Shown here one piece after another: positions 1 through 9,207 of a stretch of DNA of 64,000 bases. The notes beneath the pieces were generated by a model. That model was not told where the DNA came from, did no database searches, and saw only the letters and a program-made list of their open reading frames with translations. Position numbers and translations under genes: made by a program. Numbering within the stretch: the stretch's first letter is position 1; every line of letters begins with the position of its first letter. Where the stretch lies: NCBI RefSeq assembly GCF_004209755.1, contig NZ_CP035913.1, forward strand, positions 3,720,001 through 3,784,000, in the 5' to 3' direction. The stretch comes from Pseudoduganella lutea. GTDB lineage: Bacteria > Pseudomonadota > Gammaproteobacteria > Burkholderiales > Burkholderiaceae_D.

Positions 1-488
1 ATCGTGGCGGCCACCGCGCACAGCCGCACGGCGCGGCCGTTGGCCGGGCCGCCATAGCGCTCGGCGAGGAAGTCGGGAATCGTGTACTGGCCGAACCGGC
101 GCAGGTAGGGCGCGATCAGCAGCGCCACGAGGCAGTAGCCGCCGGTCCAGCCCATCACGAAGGCCAGCCCGTCGAAACCGTTCAGGTAGAGCGTGCCCGC
201 GAGGCTGATGAAGCTGGCGGCCGAGATCCAGTCCGCCGCCGTGGCCATGCCGTTGAACACGGCCGGCACGCGGCGCCCGGCCACGTAGTATTCCGCCACG
301 TTCGACGTGCGCGACGCCAGCCCGATCGACGCATACAGCACGATGGTGGCGAACAGGAACATGTAGCCGATCCACACGCGCGGCATGCCTTCGCTTTCCA
401 GCACCGCCAGCGACAGCAGGAACGCGGCAAAGCATGACGTGAAGACGAGGTAGTAGCGCGCCAGGCGCTGCTTGTAGGTGCGTTTCAA
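1..488 (-). CDS. Sodium:solute symporter (SSF family), N-terminal part
   Basis: Partial gene running off the left edge; about 162 residues are visible. Read on the minus strand it starts at TTG 488-486, overlapping the TGA of the preceding small-subunit gene (TTGA), which signals translational coupling. The translation has several hydrophobic helices and the SSF core motifs AEYYVAGRRVP and ATAADWISAASF, as in ActP/VC2705-type transporters. It is an inner-membrane protein expected to import a small organic acid such as acetate with sodium. The preceding DUF4212 gene and the upstream two-component genes support a regulated uptake operon. The substrate cannot be told from this fragment. Confidence 0.85.
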   Translation of the reverse strand, partial: MKRTYKQRLARYYLVFTSCFAAFLLSLAVLESEGMPRVWIGYMFLFATIVLYASIGLASRTSNVAEYYVAGRRVPAVFNGMATAADWISAASFISLAGTLYLNGFDGLAFVMGWTGGYCLVALLIAPYLRRFGQYTIPDFLAERYGGPANGRAVRLCAVAAT

Positions 489-730
489 TCCCGCTCCTGG
501 TATTGGCGGTCGAGCCGGCGCATGCGCCAGGCATGGATACCGATGATGGCGAGATAGGCCAGCGATGCGCCCTGCGCCGCCAAGTAGAACGACAGCGGCC
601 AGCCGAAGATCGTCAGGTTGGCCAGTTCGCGGGCGAAGAACACGGCGAGAAAGCCGGTGGCGATCCAGGCCAGCAGCAGGATCGCGGTCAGGCGGCGCGT
701 GCTGCGCCAGTAGCCTTCATGGTCAGCCAT
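485..730 (-). CDS. DUF4212 small subunit of sodium/solute symporter
   Basis: An 81-residue protein with two hydrophobic segments (about residues 15-35 and 43-65), a short charged N-terminus and a basic tail. Size, composition and position match the DUF4212 family (putative solute:sodium symporter small subunit), which almost always precedes an SSF transporter, as here. Its ATG overlaps the stop of the histidine kinase gene by 8 nt and its stop overlaps the TTG start of the symporter, so the genes are one transcription unit. It is an integral inner-membrane protein; its exact role in the transporter is unknown in the family. Confidence 0.85.
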   Translation of the reverse strand: MADHEGYWRSTRRLTAILLLAWIATGFLAVFFARELANLTIFGWPLSFYLAAQGASLAYLAIIGIHAWRMRRLDRQYQERD

Positions 731-2237
731 AGTGCGGCGGGTCCTGTTCGTCGGCCGCGGCCGGGGGCCGCGCGGGGAAGGTCAGCCGGAACAGGCTGCC
801 GGGATATTTCGGGTTCGTGGCATGCGGGTTGCTGAAGATGTCGACCTCGGCGCCGTGCTGCTGGGCGATCTCGCGCACGATGGCCAGCCCCAGGCCGCTG
901 CCCTCGGCGCTGCTGCCCAGGATCCGGTAGAAGCGCTCGAACACGTGCAGCCGCTCGGCCGGCGGGATGCCCGGGCCGGTATCCTCCACTTCGAGTGCCG
1001 GCGATTCGCCGGCGCGCAGGCGCACCGTCACGCTGCCACCCTGCGGCGTGTAGCGCAGCGCATTGTCGACGAGGTTCGACAGCAGTTCGCGCAGCATCAC
1101 GGCGTTGCCGTCGACGAGCACCGGCGCATCCGGCCCTTCGTAGCCGAGATCGATGCGGTAGTTGAACGAGGCCGGCACCCAGTCGCGTACGGCGTTGCGG
1201 GCCACTTCGGCCAGGTCGAGCGTTACAAAGGCGTTGCCGGACTGCGGCTGGTTTTCCGCCCGCGCCAGGGCCAGCAGCTGGTTGACGAGGCGGGTGGCGG
1301 CCTCGGAACTCTTCGCCAGCTGCTCGAGCGAGCGGTGGATCTCATGCTGGTCCGTCTGGCGCAGCGCCAGCTCCGACTGCATGCGCATGCCCGCCAGCGG
1401 CGTCTTCATCTGGTGCGCCGCGTCGGCGATGAAGCGCTTCTGCATGTCGATCGATTGCGACAGCCGCGCCAGCATCTCGTTCAGCGAGCGGACCAGCGGC
1501 GTGATCTCTTCCGGCACCTGGTTCGGCGCGATGGGCGACAGGTCGTCGATCGGGCGGGCGCGGATGCGCTCCTGCAGTTCGGCCAGCGGCAGCAGCCCCC
1601 GCGACAGGGCGAACCACACGAGCGCCAGCACCACCGGCAGGATGATGAACTGGGGCAGGATCACGCCCTTGATGATTTCATTGGCGAGCCGTGCGCGCTT
1701 TTCCAGCGTTTCCGCCACCTGCACCAGCGCCAGGCGGGGCGGCCGTTCGCCGTGCTCTTCCAGGTTGACATAGGCGTAGGCCACGCGGATGGGCGTGCCG
1801 TGCAGGTTGACGTTGCGGAAACTGACGGCGCCCGGGCGCACGATGTCGTCCTCGGGCTGCAGATCGGGGCGGGGCAGGTCGCGGTCGCCGTCGAGATGGC
1901 GGCCCTGCGGACCGAGGATCTGGAAGTAGACGCTGTCGACGTCATCGGCGCGCAGGATGTCGCGCGCCGCACCGGGCAGGCGATGTTCCGCGGTGCCGTT
2001 CACATCGCGCACCTGTTGCGTCAGCACGGTGACGGCGTCTTCCAGCGCGTGGTCGAACGGCTGGTTGGCGATCGACTTGGCCACCAGGTAAGTGATGGCG
2101 ATACTCATCGGCCACAGCAGCAGCAGCGGGGCCAGCATCCAGTCGAGGATCTCCCCGAACAGCGAATGCTGGATTTCTTCTTCTTCCTCGAGGGCGGGGC
2201 TCCACGCCGCGTCGGACCGGTCCGCCGGCGAATTCAC
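723..2237 (-). CDS. Two-component sensor histidine kinase (TctE/QseC-like)
   Basis: A 504-residue membrane kinase. I chose GTG 2237, which overlaps the TGA of the response regulator gene (GTGA). A first transmembrane helix (about 30-55) is followed by a periplasmic region resembling the 2CSK N-terminal sensor domain, a second helix (about 215-235), and a HAMP-like linker. Next comes a HisKA domain with the phospho-acceptor His in DAAHQMKTPLAG, then an ATPase domain with the N box (LSNLVDNALRY), G1 (DTGPGIP) and G2 (GSGLGLAIV). It phosphorylates the adjacent regulator. Co-transcription with the symporter pair suggests it senses the transported carboxylate, as TctE does; this is an inference from context. 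Confidence 0.92.
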   Translation of the reverse strand: MNSPADRSDAAWSPALEEEEEIQHSLFGEILDWMLAPLLLLWPMSIAITYLVAKSIANQPFDHALEDAVTVLTQQVRDVNGTAEHRLPGAARDILRADDVDSVYFQILGPQGRHLDGDRDLPRPDLQPEDDIVRPGAVSFRNVNLHGTPIRVAYAYVNLEEHGERPPRLALVQVAETLEKRARLANEIIKGVILPQFIILPVVLALVWFALSRGLLPLAELQERIRARPIDDLSPIAPNQVPEEITPLVRSLNEMLARLSQSIDMQKRFIADAAHQMKTPLAGMRMQSELALRQTDQHEIHRSLEQLAKSSEAATRLVNQLLALARAENQPQSGNAFVTLDLAEVARNAVRDWVPASFNYRIDLGYEGPDAPVLVDGNAVMLRELLSNLVDNALRYTPQGGSVTVRLRAGESPALEVEDTGPGIPPAERLHVFERFYRILGSSAEGSGLGLAIVREIAQQHGAEVDIFSNPHATNPKYPGSLFRLTFPARPPAAADEQDPPHYG

Positions 2238-2926
2238 TTGGTCTCGGCCGCGGCGGCGCTGGAGAATTTCTCGAGACAGTAGCCGAGGCCGCGCACGGTG
2301 GCGATGCGCACGCCGCCGACCTCGATCTTCTTGCGCAGGCGGTGCACATAGACTTCGATGGCGTTGTTGCTGACTTCCTCGCCCCATTCACACAGGTGGT
2401 CGACCAGCTGTTCCTTCGACACGAGGCGGCCGGTGCGGGCCAGCAGCACTTCCAGCAGGCCCAGCTCGCGCGCCGACAGGTCGAGCATCTGGTCGTTGAT
2501 GTAGGCGCTGCGGCCCACCTGGTCATAGGTGAGCGGGCCGTGCTTGACGATGGTGGAGCCGCCGCCCTGGCCGCGGCGCGTGAGCGCCCGCACGCGCGCT
2601 TCCAGCTCGGACAGCGCGAACGGCTTGGCCATGTAGTCGTCGGCACCCAGGTCGAGGCCGGTCACGCGCTGCTCGACCGAATCGGCCGCCGTGAGGATCA
2701 GCACCGGCAGCAGCGAGCCGCGCGAACGCAGCCGGCGCAGCACTTCGAGCCCGGGCAGCTTCGGCAGGCCGAGATCCAGGATCAGCAGGTCGAATTCCTG
2801 CGTGGACAGGGCCGTGTCGGCTTCCTGCCCGTTCTTCACGCAGTCGATGGCATAGCCGGACTGGCGCAGCGAGCGCGTGAGTCCGTCCGCCAGGACACTG
2901 TCATCTTCGGCTAGTAAAATACGCAT
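2234..2926 (-). CDS. OmpR-family response regulator (TctD-like)
   Basis: A 230-residue DNA-binding regulator. The receiver domain (1-115) has the acidic pair EDD at 7-9, the phospho-acceptor Asp in LLILDLGLP and the Lys in MAKPF. A winged-helix Trans_reg_C domain (about 130-220) ends in VRGLGYCLEK. The ATG at 2926 is preferred over an upstream in-frame start because the receiver domain begins right there. It is the first gene of a four-gene minus-strand unit: regulator, kinase, DUF4212, symporter. It presumably activates this operon when phosphorylated. The start is 183 nt from divergently transcribed recA. Confidence 0.93.
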   Translation of the reverse strand: MRILLAEDDSVLADGLTRSLRQSGYAIDCVKNGQEADTALSTQEFDLLILDLGLPKLPGLEVLRRLRSRGSLLPVLILTAADSVEQRVTGLDLGADDYMAKPFALSELEARVRALTRRGQGGGSTIVKHGPLTYDQVGRSAYINDQMLDLSARELGLLEVLLARTGRLVSKEQLVDHLCEWGEEVSNNAIEVYVHRLRKKIEVGGVRIATVRGLGYCLEKFSSAAAAETK

Positions 2927-3012
2927 GTTGGCATTCCGGCATTGAGGCAATTTCATTGTACTCAATGTGCGACGCGCCTTGGAAAAGCGCTGTAAAAACA
3001 CTGGATTGCGCT

Positions 3013-3040
3013 TGCAAAAACCACTGGATACATATACAGT
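3013..3040 (+). promoter_or_regulatory. recA promoter with LexA (SOS) box
   Basis: CTGGATACATATACAG at 3024-3039 fits the LexA consensus CTG-N10-CAG with an AT-rich centre. It overlaps a plausible sigma-70 promoter: TTGCAA at 3013 and TACAGT at 3035, 16 bp apart. A site over the -10 region would block transcription until LexA is cleaved after DNA damage. Confidence 0.8.
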
Positions 3041-3109
3041 ACTACTTGTGCCGGATCGGTACACAAGGAATATTCGGAATCACTAAACAGTTAAAGGTTA
3101 AGAGAGATC

Positions 3110-4180
3110 ATGGACGACAAGAAAGCGGCAGTACCTGCCTCCGAAAAAGCCAAAGCGCTTGCCGCGGCGCTGGCTCAGATTGAAAAGCAGTTCGGCAAGG
3201 GTTCCGTCATGCGGATGGACGCAAGCGCCCCGCTGGAAGAAGTCCAGACCGTCTCCACCGGCTCGCTGGGCCTGGATATCGCGCTCGGCGTCGGCGGCCT
3301 GCCACGCGGCCGAGTGGTCGAGATCTACGGTCCGGAATCGTCGGGTAAAACCACGCTGACGCTGCAGACGATCGCCGAAATGCAAAAGATCGGCGGCACC
3401 TGCGCCTTCATCGACGCGGAACACGCGCTCGACGTGACCTATGCGCAAAAGCTGGGCGTGAACCTGCACGAACTGCTGATTTCGCAGCCGGACACGGGCG
3501 AACAGGCGCTGGAAATCTGCGATGCGCTGGTGCGCTCCGGTTCCGTCGACATGATCGTCATCGACTCGGTGGCGGCACTGACGCCACGCGCCGAGATCGA
3601 AGGCGATATGGGCGACTCGCTGCCTGGCCTGCAGGCCCGCCTGATGTCCCAGGCGCTGCGCAAGCTGACCGGCACGATCAACCGCACCAACACGCTGGTC
3701 ATCTTCATCAACCAGATCCGCATGAAGATCGGTGTGATGTTCGGTTCGCCGGAAACCACCACGGGCGGTAACGCGCTGAAGTTCTACGCCTCCGTGCGCC
3801 TGGATATCCGCCGCACCGGCTCGATCAAGTCCGGCGACGAGGTGATCGGTAACGAAACGAAGGTCAAGGTCGTCAAGAACAAGATCGCGCCGCCGTTCAA
3901 GGAAGCCCACTTCGACATCCTGTATGGCGAAGGCACTTCCCGCGAAGGCGAGATCATCGACCTGGGCGTGGAAGCGAAGATCGTCGAGAAGTCCGGCTCG
4001 TGGTACAGCTATGGCGGCGAGCGCATCGGCCAGGGCAAGGACAATGCCCGTACGTTCCTGCGCGAACGTCCAGCACTGGCCCGCGAGATCGAGAACAAGG
4101 TCCGCACTTCGCTGGGCGTGCGCGAACTGCCACCGGCCGAAGGCGATGCACCGGCACCGAAACTGAAGGCTGTCGACTGA
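3110..4180 (+). CDS. recA: Recombinase RecA
   Basis: 356 residues, full length for RecA. The cytoplasmic ATPase forms nucleoprotein filaments on single-stranded DNA, drives strand exchange and triggers LexA self-cleavage. Visible features: the N-terminal helix ([17 protein letters not shown]), Walker [10 protein letters not shown] at 74-82, Walker [11 protein letters not shown], the L1/L2 DNA-binding loops (L2 near [17 protein letters not shown]), and an acidic, proline-rich tail. ATG 3110 is used; the Shine-Dalgarno (AAGAGAGA) is weak. Expression should be SOS-controlled through the LexA box about 70 nt upstream. recX follows after a terminator, the usual arrangement. Confidence 0.99.
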   Translation: MDDKKAAVPASEKAKALAAALAQIEKQFGKGSVMRMDASAPLEEVQTVSTGSLGLDIALGVGGLPRGRVVEIYGPESSGKTTLTLQTIAEMQKIGGTCAFIDAEHALDVTYAQKLGVNLHELLISQPDTGEQALEICDALVRSGSVDMIVIDSVAALTPRAEIEGDMGDSLPGLQARLMSQALRKLTGTINRTNTLVIFINQIRMKIGVMFGSPETTTGGNALKFYASVRLDIRRTGSIKSGDEVIGNETKVKVVKNKIAPPFKEAHFDILYGEGTSREGEIIDLGVEAKIVEKSGSWYSYGGERIGQGKDNARTFLRERPALAREIENKVRTSLGVRELPPAEGDAPAPKLKAVD

Positions 4181-4291
4181 TTGCAGACGGTCGGCTGATG
4201 GTGGCCGGCTGGAGACTACAGTCTCCGGTTCGGCCCTTACAGTCCACTCCTTGCAGTCCACTCAATGATCCTGGGCTTTGTAAAAGCTCTT

Positions 4292-4332
4292 CATCGCCAC
4301 CGGCCGCTTTGCGGCGGTGGCGATGTTTTTTT
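4292..4332 (+). terminator. Rho-independent terminator between recA and recX
   Basis: A long GC-rich hairpin (CATCGCCACCG... pairing with CGGTGGCGATG) is followed directly by a run of seven T. It lies between recA and recX, so recX would be made mostly by read-through. Confidence 0.9.
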
Positions 4333-4373
4333 ATACTGTCCACTTTCCTGTTTCCACTGATCGATCACGCCCG

Positions 4374-4844
4374 ATGCGAGCTCCCCCGCCCAGCCTGAAA
4401 GCCCGTGCCCTGCGTCTGCTGTCCACCCGCGAGCACAGCCGCCTCGAGCTGGCTCGCAAGCTGGGGCGCCACGCGGAAGAGGGCGATGACATCAATGCGC
4501 TCCTGGACTGGCTGGAAAAGAACAAATGGCTGTCGGAAGAGCGTTTTTCCGAATCGCTGATCCACCGCCGCTCCGCGCGCTATGGCAACAGCCGCATCCT
4601 GGCCGAGCTGCAAAGCCATGGCGTGAAGGGCGAAGCGCTGCAGGAACTGAAGGCCGGCCTCGTCGAAGACGAAGTGGCCCGCTGCTGCGACGTCTGGCGG
4701 CGCAAATACCATGGCAAGGTGGCCGAGGACGCCGAAGGGCGCGCCAAGCAGATGCGCTTCCTGATCGGCCGGGGTTTTTCCCAGAAAGCCGTGCGCGCGG
4801 CGATGAAGGGCTACGACCCGGATGACGAGTTTGGAAATATCTGA
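4374..4844 (+). CDS. recX: Recombination regulatory protein RecX
   Basis: 156 residues, all helical, matching RecX, which caps or disassembles RecA filaments. The three-helix repeats are visible ([51 protein letters not shown]). ATG 4374 is chosen because an upstream in-frame ATG (4317) lies inside the terminator hairpin; no strong ribosome site precedes 4374. Position 193 nt after recA, behind a terminator, implies low read-through expression linked to SOS induction of recA, as in other proteobacteria. Confidence 0.93.
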   Translation: MRAPPPSLKARALRLLSTREHSRLELARKLGRHAEEGDDINALLDWLEKNKWLSEERFSESLIHRRSARYGNSRILAELQSHGVKGEALQELKAGLVEDEVARCCDVWRRKYHGKVAEDAEGRAKQMRFLIGRGFSQKAVRAAMKGYDPDDEFGNI

Positions 4845-4862
4845 TATTCACGCGGTTTAGAT

Positions 4863-4883
4863 CAGCCTTCGGGCTGCTTTTTT
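4863..4883 (+). terminator. Terminator after recX
   Basis: A short hairpin CAGCC-TTCG-GGCTG with a UUCG-type tetraloop is followed by CTTTTTT. Confidence 0.85.
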
Positions 4884-5456
4884 GTTGCCTGTCACCGGTT
4901 CCCACCTCCAATGCTCCGGCGTGGCGCCCCCCGACGGCTCGAAGTTGTACGATCACGTTGCTATCCAGTGCCTGATCGGTGTGCTACACTTTTGTGGTTT
5001 TATGCAGCACCGCGGGTGCGGTGGTTGTCCGTAGAAGCTGCGGCAACGTACGAATCAGTACAAGGCTGCTTACTAATTAGGCCGCGCAAGCGGCATCGGT
5101 GTTATGTCTCTGTCAAATCCTTTGGAGTGTGCGCTTTCCCCCATGCGCGCCATGAATATCCAGGCGTCCATGCCTGGCGACGCACCACGGAATTTGTACA
5201 CGCATCCTGCCGACATCAAAGTCAATGACATCCTGCTGGCTTCCACGATATCGGTTGCCGCCAGCGCCGCGCACCCGCACAGAAACCGTACCAACCCGAC
5301 AACTGTCACGCTGTCCCCCCCGGATGACGCGCCAATTGGCCGGTCTCGACCCACGCTGGGCGGTTCGTTCCGCCACCACAGCCCAGGTGCCGCACGACTG
5401 AAGTAGCAGCAACTTTTAAACCCCATTTCATATTCAGCATCAGAAGGGAAGCCAGC
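4884..5456. other. Non-coding region upstream of sucC
   Basis: About 570 bp without a convincing gene. Overlapping open frames on both strands (about 5104-5412) encode low-complexity, family-less peptides and lack ribosome sites, so I do not call them. The region probably holds the sucCD promoter and 5' leader. A good ribosome site (AGAAGGGAAG) lies just before sucC. Confidence 0.5.
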
Positions 5457-6626
5457 ATGAAAATCCATGAGTATCAAGGCAAAGAAATCCTCCGGAAGTT
5501 CGGAGTGACGGTTCCGCGCGGCATTCCGTGCATGTCCGTGGAAGAAGCAGTGAAAGCTGCCGAAACGCTGGGCGGCCCGGTTTGGGTGGTCAAGGCGCAG
5601 ATCCACGCCGGTGGCCGTGGCAAAGGCGGCGGCGTGAAAGTCGCCAAGTCGCTGGAGCAGGTCAAGGAATACTCCGAGCAGATCATGGGCATGCAGCTGG
5701 TGACCCACCAGACTGGCCCGGAAGGCCAGAAAGTCCGTCGCCTGATGATCGAAGAAGGCGCCGACATCAAGAAGGAACTGTACGTTTCGCTGGTGACCGA
5801 CCGCGTTTCGCAGCGCGTGGTGCTGATGGCTTCCTCCGAAGGCGGCATGGACATTGAAGAAGTGGCCGAATCGCATCCGGAAAAGATCCACAACGTGATC
5901 ATCGACCCGGCCGTGGGCCTGACCGATGCGGATGCCGACGATGTCGCCCGCAAGATCGGCGTGCCGGAAGGCTCGATCGCCGATGCCCGCGCCAACCTGC
6001 AAGGCCTGTACAAAGCCTACTGGGATACCGATGCATCGCTGGCTGAAATCAACCCGCTGATCCTGACCGGCGAAGGCAAAGTCATCGCCCTGGACGCGAA
6101 GTTCAACTTCGACTCCAACGCGCTGTTCCGCCACCCGGAAATCGTCGCCTACCGCGACCTGGACGAAGAAGATCCGGCTGAAGTCGAAGCGTCGAAGTTC
6201 GACCTGGCTTACATCTCCCTGGACGGCAACATCGGCTGCCTGGTGAACGGCGCCGGTCTGGCCATGGCCACGATGGACACGATCAAGCTGTTCGGCGGCG
6301 AGCCGGCCAACTTCCTGGACGTGGGCGGTGGTGCAACGGCCGAGAAAGTGACCGAAGCATTCAAGATCATGCTGAAGAACCCGGGCCTGAAGGCGATCCT
6401 GGTGAACATCTTCGGCGGCATCATGCGCTGCGACGTGATCGCCGAAGGCGTGATCACCGCATCGAAGGCCGTGCAGCTGCAGGTGCCGCTGGTTGTCCGC
6501 ATGAAGGGCACCAACGAAGACTTGGGCAAGAAGATGCTGGCCGATTCCGGCCTGCCGATCATCGCCGCCGACACCATGGAAGACGCAGCGAAGAGCGTTG
6601 TTGCCGCTGCTGCCGGTCAAGCTTAA
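5457..6626 (+). CDS. sucC: Succinyl-CoA ligase [ADP-forming], beta subunit
   Basis: 389 residues, standard for SucC. With SucD it converts succinyl-CoA, ADP and phosphate to succinate, CoA and ATP in the TCA cycle. It starts with the family signature [16 protein letters not shown]. An ATP-grasp domain (about 1-230) holds the ATP-binding [18 protein letters not shown], and a C-terminal CoA-ligase domain carries the [15 protein letters not shown] and NIFGGI motifs. A Shine-Dalgarno sits in GAAGGGAAGCC. It lies 13 nt upstream of sucD and is surely co-transcribed with it. Confidence 0.98.
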   Translation: MKIHEYQGKEILRKFGVTVPRGIPCMSVEEAVKAAETLGGPVWVVKAQIHAGGRGKGGGVKVAKSLEQVKEYSEQIMGMQLVTHQTGPEGQKVRRLMIEEGADIKKELYVSLVTDRVSQRVVLMASSEGGMDIEEVAESHPEKIHNVIIDPAVGLTDADADDVARKIGVPEGSIADARANLQGLYKAYWDTDASLAEINPLILTGEGKVIALDAKFNFDSNALFRHPEIVAYRDLDEEDPAEVEASKFDLAYISLDGNIGCLVNGAGLAMATMDTIKLFGGEPANFLDVGGGATAEKVTEAFKIMLKNPGLKAILVNIFGGIMRCDVIAEGVITASKAVQLQVPLVVRMKGTNEDLGKKMLADSGLPIIAADTMEDAAKSVVAAAAGQA

Positions 6627-6639
6627 TTAAGGAACCAAC

Positions 6640-7521
6640 ATGTCTATTCTGATCAATAAAGACACCAAAGTCATCACCCAGGGCATCACCGGCAAGACCG
6701 GCCAGTTCCACACCCGCATGTGCCGCGAGTACGCGAACGGCAAGAACGCCTTCGTGGCAGGCGTGAACCCGAAGAAGGCCGGCGAAGACTTCGAAGGCAT
6801 TCCTATCTTTGGTTCCGTGAAGGAAGCGGCTTCGGAAACCGGTGCAACCGTTTCCGTGATCTACGTGCCGCCGGCAGGCGCCGCCGCCGCGATCTGGGAA
6901 GCCGTGGAAGCCGAGCTGGAACTGGCGATTTGCATCACCGAAGGCATTCCTGTCCGCGACATGATGGAAATCAAGGATCGCATGGCCAAGGCCGGTTCGA
7001 AGACCCTGCTGCTGGGCCCGAACTGCCCAGGCCTGATCACGCCGGACGAAATCAAGATCGGCATCATGCCGGGCCACATTCACAAGAAAGGCCGCATCGG
7101 CGTCGTGTCCCGTTCGGGCACGCTGACGTACGAAGCCGTTGGCCAGCTGACCGCACTGGGCCTGGGCCAGTCGTCGGCCGTGGGCATCGGCGGTGACCCG
7201 ATCAACGGCCTGAAGCACATCGACGTGATGCGCATGTTCAACGACGATCCGGACACCGACGCGGTCATCATGATCGGCGAAATCGGCGGTCCTGACGAAG
7301 CCAACGCAGCGCGTTGGATCAAGGACAACATGAAGAAGCCGGTCGTCGGCTTCATCGCTGGCGTCACCGCGCCTCCGGGCAAGCGCATGGGCCACGCCGG
7401 CGCGCTGATCTCCGGCGGTGCCGATACCGCCGAAGCCAAGCTGGCAATCATGGAAGAGTGCGGCATCACCGTGACGAAGAACCCGTCCGAGATGGCCAAG
7501 CTGCTGAAGGCAATGCTGTAA
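6640..7521 (+). CDS. sucD: Succinyl-CoA ligase, alpha subunit
   Basis: 293 residues, full length. This subunit binds CoA through an N-terminal Rossmann fold (TQGITGKTGQFHT at 13-25) and carries the phosphohistidine in GHAGALISGG (His252). The GPNCPG motif at 126-131 is also typical. The ribosome site AAGGA lies 7 nt before the ATG. It forms a two-gene operon with sucC and is followed by a strong terminator. Confidence 0.98.
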   Translation: MSILINKDTKVITQGITGKTGQFHTRMCREYANGKNAFVAGVNPKKAGEDFEGIPIFGSVKEAASETGATVSVIYVPPAGAAAAIWEAVEAELELAICITEGIPVRDMMEIKDRMAKAGSKTLLLGPNCPGLITPDEIKIGIMPGHIHKKGRIGVVSRSGTLTYEAVGQLTALGLGQSSAVGIGGDPINGLKHIDVMRMFNDDPDTDAVIMIGEIGGPDEANAARWIKDNMKKPVVGFIAGVTAPPGKRMGHAGALISGGADTAEAKLAIMEECGITVTKNPSEMAKLLKAML

Positions 7522-7555
7522 TAACGGCAATGTGCTCCGCTTTTGCGGAATAATG

Positions 7556-7582
7556 ACGGGGGCTTCGGCCCCCGTTTGTTTT
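7556..7582 (+). terminator. Terminator after sucCD
   Basis: Hairpin ACGGGGGC-TTCG-GCCCCCGT followed by TTGTTTT, 35 nt after the sucD stop. Confidence 0.9.
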
Positions 7583-7635
7583 GGTGAACCGACACCAACC
7601 ATGCTCCTACAGCTGGGCTGGTTGCTTAACAACGT

Positions 7636-7656
7636 CGGGGACAGTCCCCGAATTTT
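7636..7656. repeat. GGGGAC/GTCCCC palindrome
   Basis: CGGGGAC-A-GTCCCCG followed by AATTTTT. It belongs to a family of similar intergenic palindromes in this window (near 25.1, 42.8, 59.5 and 60.0 kb). It may act as a second terminator before the FHA gene. Confidence 0.6.
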
Positions 7657-7681
7657 TACAACAGTCTGTGGAGGCGATGCG

Positions 7682-8272
7682 TTGGCGAAGATTTTGATTT
7701 CCCGCGATGGCGTGCTGGAAAAAACCGTGCAGCTGACGAAAGAGCGCATGACGATCGGCCGCCACCCTCACAACGACATCGTGCTCGAACACCAGACCGT
7801 GAGTGGCGAACATGCGGCGATCACGACGATCCTCGACGATTCCTTCCTGGAAGACCTGTATTCGACGAACGGCACGTTCGTCAACGGCCACCGCGTCGGC
7901 AAGCATCACCTGCAGCATGGCGACACGCTCAAGCTGGCCAAATACAGCATCGACTTCGTGGCGGATGGCATCCGCCCGATCAGCGGCATTCCCGCCATGC
8001 CCCTGGTATTGCCGCCGGCCCGCATCGAAGTGTTGAACGGCAGCAATGCCGGCCGCACGCTGGAATTGAACAAGCCCCAAACCACCCTCGGCCGCGCAGG
8101 CGTGCAGGTGGTCGTCATCACGCGCACCGAAGCCGGCTTCGCCGCTGTCCATGCCGAAGGCGATCGGATTCCGCTGCTGAACGACGCGCCACTCGGTAAG
8201 CTGCCGCATCCCCTTGTGGACGGCGACGTGCTCGATCTTTCCGGTACGCGCATGGCATTCCGGCTGGGCTGA
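7682..8272 (+). CDS. FHA domain-containing protein
   Basis: 196 residues if translation starts at TTG 7682, which follows GGAGG at 8 nt; the in-frame extension upstream crosses a palindrome and is unlikely. The forkhead-associated domain (about 24-75) is clear: GRHPHNDIVL, SGEHAAI and STNGTFVNGHR, the loops that bind phosphothreonine peptides. A second weaker FHA-like repeat follows (about 118-190, with LNKPQTTLGR). It is likely cytoplasmic, as no membrane segment is seen. FHA proteins act with Ser/Thr kinases or secretion and pilus machinery, but the partner is not shown by this context. Confidence 0.88.
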   Translation: MAKILISRDGVLEKTVQLTKERMTIGRHPHNDIVLEHQTVSGEHAAITTILDDSFLEDLYSTNGTFVNGHRVGKHHLQHGDTLKLAKYSIDFVADGIRPISGIPAMPLVLPPARIEVLNGSNAGRTLELNKPQTTLGRAGVQVVVITRTEAGFAAVHAEGDRIPLLNDAPLGKLPHPLVDGDVLDLSGTRMAFRLG

Positions 8273-8401
8273 CAAAATTCGTCAGGTGACGGCGCGGGAG
8301 CCTGACAATCTACGGACATGAAAGTGACGGAATTTGTCACTATTTCCAGCGAGAACTATCATAAGTGGCCTTTTTCGGCATGGAAATAGATCAAGCCGGG
8401 C

Positions 8402-8417
8402 TGGCACGGTGATTGCT
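8402..8417 (+). promoter_or_regulatory. Sigma-54 promoter of pilA
   Basis: TGGCACGGTGATTGCT matches the -24/-12 consensus TGGCAC-N5-TTGCW exactly. It lies 52 nt upstream of the pilin start, as at other pilA genes driven by RpoN with PilR. Confidence 0.88.
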
Positions 8418-8468
8418 CTACTTCAATCATCCCAACCCGTTTCGTTTTTTACCTGAAGGAGCAACACC

Positions 8469-8948
8469 ATGAAATCCATGAACCAGAAAGCCCAAGCCGG
8501 TTTCACCCTGATCGAACTGATGATCGTCGTGGCCATTATCGGTATCCTGGCTGCCGTGGCGATTCCTGCCTACAGCGACTACACCGTGAAGGCCAAGATG
8601 GCCAACGCCGTGTCCGCAGCCGACTCGCTGAAGACCGCCGTTGCCGTGTGCGCCCAGGAAGCCGGCGGTTCCCTCGATGATTGCGATAACGGCAGCGGCG
8701 GCATCCCGGCAGCCAACGCCTTCACCGCCACCAAGGAAGTTGCTTCCGCTACCGTGACCAACGGCGCCGTCGCGCTGACCCTGGCTGCTACCGGCCTGGG
8801 CACCAACGTCGATGGTCGATTGATCACGTTCACGCCGGCACTGGCGGCAAACGGTTCGGCCATGACCTGGGCGATCACTACCACGGTGACGAACACCGCG
8901 GCAGCCGCAGCCATCACGAAGAACAGCGTGACCCCGCCGGCGAACTAA
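8469..8948 (+). CDS. pilA: Type IV major pilin (PilA-like)
   Basis: 159 residues. It has a class III signal peptide: a short basic leader, the prepilin peptidase site G11/F12, N-methylated Phe and Glu at +5, then the hydrophobic helix [20 protein letters not shown]. The mature pilin has a disulfide-capable pair, Cys61 and Cys72, and an unusually Ala/Thr-rich C-terminal half with little charge. It polymerises into type IV pili for twitching, adhesion and DNA uptake. The ribosome site is GAAGGAG. It is monocistronic, with a sigma-54 promoter and its own terminator, implying PilS/PilR control. A minor pilin is possible but the promoter favours the major subunit. Confidence 0.92.
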   Translation: MKSMNQKAQAGFTLIELMIVVAIIGILAAVAIPAYSDYTVKAKMANAVSAADSLKTAVAVCAQEAGGSLDDCDNGSGGIPAANAFTATKEVASATVTNGAVALTLAATGLGTNVDGRLITFTPALAANGSAMTWAITTTVTNTAAAAAITKNSVTPPAN

Positions 8949-8968
8949 TCAAACCAGCAGCAAACCAA

Positions 8969-8993
8969 AACCGGGCAACAGCCCGGTTTTTTT
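8969..8993 (+). terminator. Terminator after pilA
   Basis: Hairpin AACCGGGC-AACA-GCCCGGTT running into a T tract. Confidence 0.92.
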
Positions 8994-9207
8994 ATGTCTG
9001 ACAACCTCGTCATTCGCTTGGCAGTCAGCGCTTGCACGCCTTGTCGATGCCCGAAGAAAGTACGACCAGCCTGTCAAAAAACAGGTTAATCTGTCTTTGT
9101 CTTGCATATTGCGGCGATCGATACCAAACCCGGCAGTACAAGCGAAAGGTGCCCGCTGGCAGCCATGGCGGGGCTCACCGAACCCAGCCATCCTTGAAAG
9201 GGTTGCC

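Noticed and set aside
5104..5412. Overlapping open frames upstream of sucC on both strands
   Set aside because: Low-complexity translations, no ribosome site, and no resemblance to known proteins; treated as leader DNA.
7532..7681. N-terminal extension of the FHA protein
   Set aside because: It crosses the sucCD downstream palindrome and the FHA domain starts after TTG 7682, which has GGAGG in place.
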